DNA from: Siphonodentalium dalli
Lineage: Eukaryota; Mollusca; Scaphopoda; Gadilida; Siphonodentaliidae
Direction of reading: 5' to 3'
DNA length: 64,000 nt
Assembly (NCBI GenBank): GCA_032622095.1
Contig: CP136061.1
Coordinates: forward strand, 187,556,369 to 187,620,368
The position numbers were made by a program, and so were the translations under genes. Below the pieces are notes generated by a model that saw nothing but the letters and a program-made list of their open reading frames with translations, made no database searches and was not told the origin of the DNA. Of this stretch, positions 60,601 to 64,000 are shown piece after piece (position 1 is the stretch's first letter; every line of letters begins with the position of its first letter).

Positions 60601-63600
60601 CTGGTTTTGTGGTCAATGACTTTCAACGACATATTCAATCCAATGATGAAGGTACTTGTCAGGATGTGTCCTTTGTGTGCTCAGAAAGTTAACCCTTTTG
60701 CAAAGTTGACATAACTATTGGGGTTCATTTACATTCAAGATTTTGTTGAAAAATACTGGTGTTGTACGGGACAACTGGAAAAGTGTTGTATGGGACATAA
60801 TTTTCCATCAGAGATTATTATTGTATAATTTAATGAAATGGTTCAAAGCTACATATTTTTCACTTAAGTATCATACCCATTGATATTACATACATACGAT
60901 CATGAGTATGTAGGGGCGCATAAGATACTATACGTGGCGGGATGGGGTGGTGGTGGCTGGTGGGTACTTGCATACATACGATCATGAGTATGTCGGGGCA
61001 CATAAGATAGTATGGGTGGCACGATGGGGTGGTGAGTTGTTTACTTACATACAAAATTACATACGATCATGAATATGTAGGGGCGCCTGCGGCGCATAAG
61101 ATACTATGGGTGGCAGGATGGGGTGGTGGGTTGTTTACTTGCATACATACGATCATGAGTATGTAGGGGTGCCTACAGCGCATAAGATACTATGGGTGGC
61201 AGGATGGGGTGGTGGGTGGGTCACTTACATACATATGATCATGAGTATGTAGTGGCGCCTGCAGCGCATAAGATACTATGGGTGGTGGGATGGGGTGGTG
61301 GGTGGGTACTTACATACATACGATCATGGGTATGACTATGTAGGGGAGCCTGTGGTGCATAAGATACTATGGATGGCGGGATGGGGTGGTGGGTGGGTAC
61401 TTACATACGATCATGATAATGTAGTGGCGCCTGAGACGCATGAGATACTATGCATGGCAGGATGGGGTGGTGGGTGGGTACTTACATACATACGATCATG
61501 GGTATTTAGGGGCGATTAAGATACTATGGATGGCGGGATTGGGTGGTGGGTGGGTACTTACATACATGTACATACGATCATGAGTACATGTATGTAGACG
61601 CGGTTGCGGGATGGGGTGGTGGGTGGATCACTTACATACATACGATCATGAGTATGTAGTGGCGCCTGCGGCGCATAAGATACTATGGGTGGTGGGTGGG
61701 TACTTACATATATACGATCATGAGTATGTAGGGGCACCTGCGGCGCATAAGATACTATGAGTGGCGGGATGGGGTGGTGGGTGGGTCATATGAGTATGTA
61801 GTGGCGCCTGCGGCGTATAAGATACTATGGATGGCGGAATTGGATGGTGGGTGGGTACTTACATACAATCATGAGTATGTAGTGGTGCCTGCGGCGCATA
61901 AGATACTATGGGTGGCGGGATGGGGTGGTGGGTGGGTACTTACATACATACGATCATGAGTATGTAGTGGCGCCTGCGGCATATAAGATACTATGGATGG
62001 GGTGGTAGGTGGGTCACTTACATACATACGATCATGAGTATGTAGTGGCGCCTGCGGCGCATTAGATACCATGAATGGCGGGATTGGGTGGTGGGTGGGT
62101 ACTTACACACATACGATCATGAGTGTGTAGTGGCGCCTACTATGGGTAACGGGATGGGGTGGTGGGTGGGTACTTACATACATACGATCATGAGTATGTA
62201 GGGGTGCCTTTGGCGCATAAGATACTATAGGTGGCGGGGTGTGGTGGTGGGTGGGTACTTACATACATACGATCATGAGTATGTAGTGGCACCTGCGGCG
62301 CATAAGATACTATGAGTGGCGGGATGGAGTGGTGGGTGGGTCACTTACATACAAACGATCATGAGTAAGTAGTGGCGCCTGCGGCGCATAAGATACTATG
62401 GATAGCGGGATTGGGTGGTGGGTGGGTACTTACATACGATCATGGGGTGGTGGGTGGGTACTTTAGTGTACGGTATCGATATTCCAGTTATTTGAATGAC
62501 CGGTATATGCAGGACATGGGCACACAGGGTGGTACAAGGGACATAGTCCGTACGTATTATTCTAAAAAATAGTATACTTACTACCCAAGAGTATATTTAT
62601 AGTAATATAGACAATATAATTGTGTAACAATTATGTATCTACACGGTATATGTGTGTTTTAGTAATAAATGTCAACCAAATGCAATATATTGAACTTTAT
62701 AAGAGCAGTAAAATTCATCAGTTAAATAGTGTTGTACGGGACATGTCCCGTACAACACCCCAAAGTGTTGTACGGGACAATATCAATTTGAGTACTGAGA
62801 AAGGACATTGAGTTAGGTCTCATTTCTTGCTTGATGGCTTATATACAGAGGCATTGAAACTGAAATATGGGTGATCATATGGCAAGTTGGTCTTTCTGGG
62901 ACAGAAAAATGGTTTTAAAAGTGTTGTACGGGACATTGATAAAGGGCCAAATTTTGGGATTGAAAAAATGCGTCTATCGGATATATAGTATAATTATTTC
63001 ATTTCTATTCCATGAAATGTGTTCCCAGGTTACATTTACATAATAACATTGCCAATCTTAATGTTTAAACAGTGCTTAATATGCAGGGTATACAATACAG
63101 GAAAAAGAGAGTTATGTTTGGATTTTCACGTAGGAGATATATGTCGATAAAAATCACACAATCACATTTCAACCAAAACTATTTGAATGTTGTTAGCCTT
63201 ATATCAATACCTTAACTAAATGCCAACTGCTTTAGTCTAAAATACCTTTTCAATTTTCGGATATTTGCCTCTTATCTGGAGAATCGCCCTATTGGGTTTT
63301 GGCTTTTGAGACAAATATTAAATTGTATTGTGCAACAAAGATGCACTTTTGCACAGAAAATGTATTAAATAGGAAGAAATAATTTGCTGTGGAACAAACT
63401 GCATCTGTGCTGCACAATTTGACAAAGCCAGCAATTCATAAAACCTTTCTTAATTACCCCCAACAGTCAATAAAATAAAACCCTCCCTCCCTCATCGTTT
63501 TGACAAAAAAATTGCCCGTGAAACAAAACTCTTTTTTTTGTTGCCTAAAGTGTGTATTTTGCTAAGCTCTAGCGATGTTCTTGTTTCAAAATTGAACTCA

Positions 63601-63748
63601 ATTGGTGTGTTATAACACACCCACTGCACATTCACATGACTCATTGTTTACTTCTTTTCCAGTCAACATGCAGCAAATGGATCCGGCACAACAGCAGTCA
63701 GGGATGCCTCCCCCAGCTCCTATATTCGGCAATCAACAATACCAATGA
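30539..63748 (+). CDS. TIMM17: TIM17 mitochondrial presequence translocase subunit, six exons seen, first exon missing
   Basis: Tim17 is the inner-membrane channel-forming subunit of the TIM23 complex, which moves presequence proteins into the mitochondrial matrix or inner membrane. Six exons join in phase: 30539-30638, 32624-32687, 49797-49925, 53483-53518, 55816-55890 and 63663-63748, all with GT-AG borders, giving 162 residues and TGA. The visible protein opens with [12 protein letters not shown], followed by the glycine-rich first membrane segment. Exon 4 carries [10 protein letters not shown] and a full PRAT motif (G-x2-F-x10-R-x3-D-x6-S-G-x3-G) that includes the KEDPWNSI block. The cysteines of EDCGG and AIDCS match the disulfide pair known in Tim17. 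With about 9 residues from exon 1 the length would be close to the ~170 residues usual in animals. The C-terminal tail is short and rich in Q, M and P. Exon 1 is not recognised; it must end in two bases of the codon completed by C30539 (TG if Cys, as in vertebrate Tim17). Family assignment is near certain; the paralogue letter is not assigned. Confidence 0.96.
31431..32113. mobile_element. 683-bp TIR element in TIMM17 intron 2
   Basis: The ends are ATGTTTCCGC (31431) and GCGGAAACAT (ending 32113). A 3-bp target duplication ACT lies at 31428-31430 and 32114-32116. It has no long ORF. Short TIRs with a 3-bp duplication would fit a Harbinger-like MITE, but the TIR is short, so the class is tentative. 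Confidence 0.6.
32124..32198. repeat. Exact tandem duplication of a 37-bp unit
   Basis: TTGTTGGCCTAATGAAACAC followed by TATCTTAAGCAATAGTG occurs twice in a row with no visible change, immediately right of the 683-bp element. It is probably a recent slippage event. Confidence 0.8.
32624..32687 (+). CDS. TIMM17: TIMM17 coding exon 3
   Basis: Acceptor TTTTACAG, donor GTGAGT. The 64 nt start in phase 0 and leave one base. The exon encodes the basic matrix loop between the first two membrane segments (begins [10 protein letters not shown], ends KAPITG). This segment is less conserved than its neighbours but lies in the expected place and keeps the frame. Confidence 0.93.
32840..33726. other. Intron 3 start: diverged satellite head, otherwise non-coding
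   Basis: About 32845-32960 is an old head-type copy of the satellite family (AGTTCAACTT..GAGCTATTGCTATGGGATGGTGTCC, CCTACAGGCCACAACC). The rest is AT-rich with a TATATA run at 33445-33454. No gene is seen. Confidence 0.5.
34626..35370. mobile_element. 745-bp hAT-type MITE with 8-bp TSD
   Basis: The ends are TAGTGATGTTCCG and its mirror CGGAACATCACTA. The target duplication CAGGTCGT is exact at 34618-34625 and 35371-35378, inside a satellite unit that is intact once the insert is removed. Subterminal repeats of CCGATTTCCGAT / CGATTCCGATTATCGG lie at both ends. It has no ORF of note. Confidence 0.92.
36142..39280. mobile_element. hAT-type element with 8-bp TSD, carrying a second satellite array
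   Basis: TIRs are TAGTGTTGAAACGATTA (36142) and its mirror (ending 39280). The target duplication GCCAGCAG is exact at 36134-36141 and 39281-39288, within a satellite unit. Subterminal ACTAGTCGA words face each other at both ends. Unique hAT interior spans 36142-37095 and 39165-39280; 37101-39164 is a head-to-tail satellite element nested inside. No transposase is seen. Confidence 0.9.
37101..39164. repeat. Second complete satellite element, nested in the hAT element
   Basis: It begins with the same head (TTTTTAGCTCAACTTTACTT) and ends with the same tail (AAGTTGAGCTACAGTGTCAT...CATTAT) as the outer array, with about twelve ~160-bp units between. The related element at 29010-29524 lacks it, so it is an insertion of a discrete unit with fixed ends. 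Confidence 0.85.
40975..44041 (+). mobile_element. Nearly complete autonomous hAT transposon (3067 bp)
   Basis: TIRs TAGGGGTGGRAAGATAC (16 of 17 identical) lie at 40975 and 44041. The target duplication TCCCCTTC is exact at 40967-40974 and 44042-44049. Subterminal words GTATCGCGATAC and GATACGTATCGTATCG are repeated near each end. It carries one transposase gene with a single frame break. Ends and target site are intact, so it is one of the younger insertions here. Confidence 0.95.
41681..43772 (+). pseudogene. hAT transposase with BED finger (ZBED1-like), one frameshift
   Basis: The N-terminal frame (ATG 41681) has a BED zinc finger: [14 protein letters not shown], then H-x4-H in [10 protein letters not shown] (residues ~28-88), and a serine-rich linker. 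The frame hits TAA at 42166-42168. The protein continues one frame over as [18 protein letters not shown] (from about 42165). The catalytic region then reads [25 protein letters not shown] and [16 protein letters not shown], then LLDPRFK and PPPPKRR. The C-terminal dimerisation part is [18 protein letters not shown] and [14 protein letters not shown], to TAA at 43770-43772. Combined length of about 690 residues is normal. The break may be a mutation or a sequencing indel; all else looks functional. Confidence 0.93.
44191..44837. mobile_element. 647-bp TIR element, copy 1
   Basis: It begins GGTGACACTCCACAGTTTC and ends with the exact mirror GAAACTGTGGAGTGTCACC (19-bp TIR). It is almost identical to copy 2 at 45681-46331. 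It is non-coding. No clear target duplication is seen for this copy alone. Confidence 0.85.
45681..46331. mobile_element. 651-bp TIR element, copy 2
   Basis: It has the same 19-bp TIRs and interior as copy 1, with only scattered substitutions and a few small indels (for example an extra GGG-T run near 46058). The two copies are in direct orientation, 843 bp apart. The small + ORF at 45971-46171 is chance sequence. Confidence 0.85.
47144..48361. mobile_element. Possible TIR element, GCAGGGTTTCC ends
   Basis: GCAGGGTTTCC (47144) and its mirror GGAAACCCTGC (ending 48361) enclose 1.2 kb with a G run at about 47522-47535. Such CAGGGTT-type ends are common in hAT-like and related elements. No target duplication or transposase is seen. 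Confidence 0.5.
48385..48810. repeat. ~150-bp tandem repeat, about 2.5 copies
   Basis: The landmarks ACTAAAAATAATTTTATCAA, TTGTGGTGCCCC, CACCCCTGACTCGA.CGGCAC and CACTTTTGACATTTTTAAAC recur at about 48397, 48548 and (degraded) 48680. It is non-coding. Confidence 0.7.
48811..49796. other. No gene seen; end of intron 3
   Basis: Very AT-rich, with related A-rich phrases (AAAATAATTATGTCAATATA, CATAAAATAATCTCATAAAA) around 49130-49260. A small inverted pair AGATTCGGCC / GGTCGAATCT lies at 49427-49460. Confidence 0.45.
49797..49925 (+). CDS. TIMM17: TIMM17 coding exon 4 (PRAT motif)
   Basis: Acceptor CTTCAG, donor GTAAGT, 129 nt. It encodes [18 protein letters not shown] followed by [18 protein letters not shown], the whole PRAT signature of the Tim17/22/23 family. 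It holds the second conserved cysteine and ends in SVR plus the first base of the next codon. Confidence 0.97.
50469..51338 (+). mobile_element. 870-bp element with CAGGGTTCC ends and 5-bp TSD
   Basis: The ends CAGGGTTCC / GGAACCCTG are flanked by exact TAATA duplications (50464-50468, 51339-51343). GGCCTTGAA and CCTTGAAT words are repeated many times in both subterminal regions. It carries one zinc-finger ORF. The flanks belong to the satellite family. The 5-bp duplication does not fit hAT (8 bp); the superfamily is left open. Confidence 0.8.
50856..51107 (+). CDS. 83-residue zinc-finger ORF in the 870-bp element
   Basis: The frame starts [11 protein letters not shown] and has one zinc-binding pattern: C-x2-C in CKLCLKTF and H-x5-H in SHVKSDKH, about 20 residues apart, with KAAL before the histidines. 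This is the BED/C2H2-like finger found at the start of many transposase proteins, with basic KDKKK after it. It ends TGA with no catalytic domain, so it is a truncated transposase gene or a stand-alone DNA-binding protein. Confidence 0.6.
   Translation: MGKCTFQDCWLTSESYKDWLMIVLGDRYSAKCKLCLKTFSVENMGKAALDSHVKSDKHLKVLKDKKKTLPFPFVVGPKNDYLH
51345..51720. repeat. Diverged satellite-family remnant in intron 4
   Basis: GCTGCTAGCAGCCATCTTGG, AGATGGGAGCTATC, CATGTCCGCCATCAGCC and the tail TTGAGCTACAGTTTCATTG mark two or three old units and the tail of the family seen at 33.7-40.1 kb. The remaining intron 4 sequence to 53482 shows no gene. Confidence 0.65.
51721..53482. other. No gene seen, intron 4
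   Basis: AT-rich non-coding DNA with poly-T near 52645. An open frame at 52002-52298 with hydrophobic patches has no domain and sits in sequence resembling degraded repeats. Confidence 0.4.
53483..53518 (+). CDS. TIMM17: TIMM17 coding exon 5 (36-nt exon)
   Basis: A very short exon of 36 nt with acceptor TTTTAG and donor GTTAGT. The first two bases complete the Asn codon begun in exon 4 and the last base opens a Gly codon. It encodes [13 protein letters not shown], part of the third membrane segment, where the vertebrate protein has a similar GPLAMVGSA-type stretch. The phase match on both sides makes it convincing despite its size. Confidence 0.92.
53519..55063. other. Intron 5: satellite remnants, otherwise nothing
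   Basis: 54470-54960 holds old satellite units (CTAGATGGGAGCCATCGATT, ACACCCTACAGGCCACATCC, GCAGCCATCTTGGATTT) and the tail AAGTTGAGTTACAGTGTCAC. The remainder is AT-rich with no gene. Confidence 0.5.
55064..55570. repeat. TATACCCCCATCCC-type repeat in intron 5
   Basis: It starts TATACCCCCATCCCAAAAGA then TGGGGTATAC and contains a tandem pair of TCATATATCTCAACCATG..TGATCGGATC..AAA.TTGGT.TGCAGGTTT (55120-55180 and 55282-55340). It ends CATGGGGGGTATCCCAACA, an inverted partner of the start. This looks like a mobile repeat with an internal ~155-bp duplication. Confidence 0.6.
55816..55890 (+). CDS. TIMM17: TIMM17 coding exon 6
   Basis: Acceptor TTTTGCAG, donor GTGTGT, 75 nt. It encodes [19 protein letters not shown] then QQFSP, the fourth membrane segment and the conserved E/R and QQF positions. 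It begins and ends after the first base of a codon. A hAT element begins 97 bp downstream of its donor. Confidence 0.95.
55988..58768 (+). mobile_element. Decayed hAT transposon (2781 bp) in intron 6
   Basis: TIRs TAGGGCTGCACGGTA lie at both ends (55988 and mirrored ending 58768). The target duplication CTAGTGGT is exact at 55980-55987 and 58769-58776. Subterminal ATTCGATA words occur on both sides. It carries a transposase pseudogene with several frame breaks. Unlike the hAT at 40975, coding decay is advanced although the ends are perfect. Confidence 0.94.
56621..58462 (+). pseudogene. hAT transposase with BED finger, at least four frame breaks
   Basis: The frame from ATG 56621 (MDLVAKVN) has the BED finger ([16 protein letters not shown]-x4-H in HLKYRHP) and [17 protein letters not shown]. 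It shifts near 57160 to [10 protein letters not shown], then TTDNGSNI and [11 protein letters not shown] second shift near 57510 leads to [11 protein letters not shown] and [11 protein letters not shown] third near 58000 gives [10 protein letters not shown] and [11 protein letters not shown], with a stop at 58291-58293. The last piece is [17 protein letters not shown] then FIACNM, to TAA at 58460-58462. Motif order and total length are those of a full hAT protein, but no intact frame remains. Confidence 0.9.
59208..59498 (+). CDS. Exon-like ORF with two CxxC pairs, unknown transposon gene
   Basis: ATG at 59208 (MADSSTPRR) follows an upstream in-frame ATG at 59163. The frame runs about 95 residues with CRVCDYSF near the start and CKPCYNKV near the end, a possible zinc-binding C2-C2 module around a basic and helical middle ([18 protein letters not shown]). 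It reaches a TGA that overlaps a good donor (GTGAGT at about 59495), so it may be a first exon continuing downstream. No family is recognised. Its place inside a TIR element suggests a transposon-encoded protein. A second + ORF at 59628-59861 could be a downstream exon but shows no motif. Confidence 0.4.
   Translation: MADSSTPRRPVSRHKLTEDNICRVCDYSFSGDELATSTGKLHPRAKNKVVIKNDALELFKSIKLSDFLGVSDYFFTTNNLICKPCYNKVNQMHGHE
60888..62460. repeat. Minisatellite, ~86-bp unit, about 20 copies
   Basis: The unit reads ACTTACATACATACGATCAT, GAGTATGTAGTGGCGCCTGC, GGCGCATAAGATACTATGGG, TGGCGGGATGGGGTGGTGGG, TGGGT. The word GATCATG returns about every 65-91 bp from 60899 to 62438. G-rich blocks (GGGATGGGGTGGTGGGTGGG) recur in each unit on the + strand. 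ORFs through it are by-products of the repeat. Confidence 0.92.
62729..62758. repeat. Perfect 30-bp palindrome made of two head-to-head motif copies
   Basis: GTGTTGTACGGGACA is followed directly by its reverse complement, so two copies of the subterminal motif meet head to head in the right part of the 2.9-kb element. A third direct copy starts 8 bp further right. Confidence 0.95.
63663..63748 (+). CDS. TIMM17: TIMM17 terminal coding exon and stop
   Basis: Acceptor CTTTTCCAG. The 86 nt encode a Q-, M- and P-rich tail ending NQQYQ and a TGA at 63746-63748, resembling the ...YQQY-type ends of animal Tim17. The first two bases complete the codon split with exon 6. Confidence 0.9.
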
Positions 63749-64000
63749 TAGCAGATCAAAATTTAGGAAATATTTAATTGTGATAGACTACTTGCAGACG
63801 CTCCACAATGGTGCAGCGCGGATATCATGTGATCATCCTGAAAATCACTCATTTAGCTAGTCATCAACTCAGGATAATCCTGTCAGAATCGCCTGAGATA
63901 GTAGGCCTGTCAACTCATCTGATTGACAAACCAGCATGTTGATCCCATCATTATCATCAATCATCATCATGCATATCATCCAGTCTTAGTATATCTGGTC
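63749..64000 (+). other. Presumed TIMM17 3' UTR start
   Basis: This is sequence directly after the TIMM17 stop. No AATAAA-type polyadenylation signal is seen before the window ends, so the transcript end probably lies beyond 64000. A run of ATCATC repeats lies near 63940-63980. Confidence 0.5.

Larger units (their letters stand above)
60394..63289. mobile_element. 2.9-kb element with subterminal TGTTGTACGGGACA motifs and minisatellite core
   Basis: TIRs GGGCGATTCTCCAG lie at 60394 and mirrored at 63276-63289. The 4-bp duplication TATT lies at 60390-60393 and 63290-63293. The 14-bp word TGTTGTACGGGACA occurs at 60409, 60576, 60760 and 60784 (one mismatch) near the left end. Near the right end it occurs at 62730, 62744 (inverted), 62766 and 62922. 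The core (60888-62460) is an ~86-bp minisatellite. No transposase is seen. The repeated word is placed like a transposase-binding site array. Confidence 0.82.
58895..63550. mobile_element. ~4.6-kb TIR element with GTTTTGTTTCACGGGCA ends, intron 6
   Basis: GTTTTGTTTCACGGGCA (58916-58932) has an exact mirror at 63513-63529. The outward A/T-runs also pair imperfectly (CAAAAAAAGG / CTCTTTTTTTTG). The exact termini and target duplication could not be fixed. It contains an exon-like ORF at 59208-59495 and the nested element 60394-63289. Confidence 0.65.

Noticed and set aside
61295-61959. Glycine/tyrosine-rich ORFs in the minisatellite
   Set aside because: They arise from translation of the GGTGGTGGG-type units and are broken in most units.
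60888-62460. Regular repeats resembling a CRISPR array
   Set aside because: Whole ~86-bp units repeat with no unique spacers, and the genome is eukaryotic; it is a minisatellite.

Overview
The window is metazoan nuclear DNA. It is AT-rich, has no operons or ribosome-binding sites, contains GT-AG introns up to 17 kb, and is dominated by transposable elements and satellite-like repeats. The mix of repeats (hAT, Mutator-like, TA-target TIR elements, an APE-type LINE and a ~160-bp satellite family with head and tail sequences) fits a marine invertebrate, possibly a non-chordate deuterostome or a lophotrochozoan. The species cannot be fixed from sequence alone.

One host gene is clear: TIMM17, the channel subunit of the mitochondrial TIM23 presequence translocase, on the + strand. 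Six coding exons (30539-30638, 32624-32687, 49797-49925, 53483-53518, 55816-55890, 63663-63748) join in phase into 162 codons plus a stop. They end at a TGA at 63746-63748 and carry a complete PRAT motif and the conserved cysteine pair. The tiny first coding exon (about 9 codons, ending in the first two bases of a codon completed by C30539) was not found. The first 30.5 kb is therefore intron 1 or upstream intergenic DNA.

Layout. 1-9 kb: dispersed repeats, small inverted-repeat elements and one satellite patch. 9-12.2 kb: a degenerate tandem repeat split by a 1.17-kb Mutator-like element with 68-bp TIRs and a 9-bp target duplication. 12.2-13.3 kb: a CpG-richer stretch with a weak minus-strand exon candidate. 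13.3-19.6 kb: a dead LINE on the minus strand, interrupted by a 1.87-kb TIR element. 19.7-24.8 kb: a 345-bp foldback and a four-unit tandem array interrupted by an 885-bp palindrome-ended element and a MULE-transposase fragment. 25.1-25.6 kb: a ~131-bp tandem repeat. 26.9-29.0 kb: a TIR element with another TIR element nested in it. Introns 2 to 6 of TIMM17 hold satellite arrays, at least four hAT-type insertions with exact 8-bp target duplications, and several other TIR elements, many nested.

The most useful property of the window is that nesting order and pre-insertion sequences can be read directly. Examples are exact target duplications, a reading frame that closes once an insert is removed, and arm symmetry or paralogous copies that supply the empty site. 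The least familiar element is the 2.9-kb one at 60394-63289. It has a 14-bp terminal repeat, a 4-bp target duplication, eight copies of a 14-bp subterminal motif and an ~86-bp minisatellite core. The host gene survives with every visible exon intact inside roughly 33 kb of this material.
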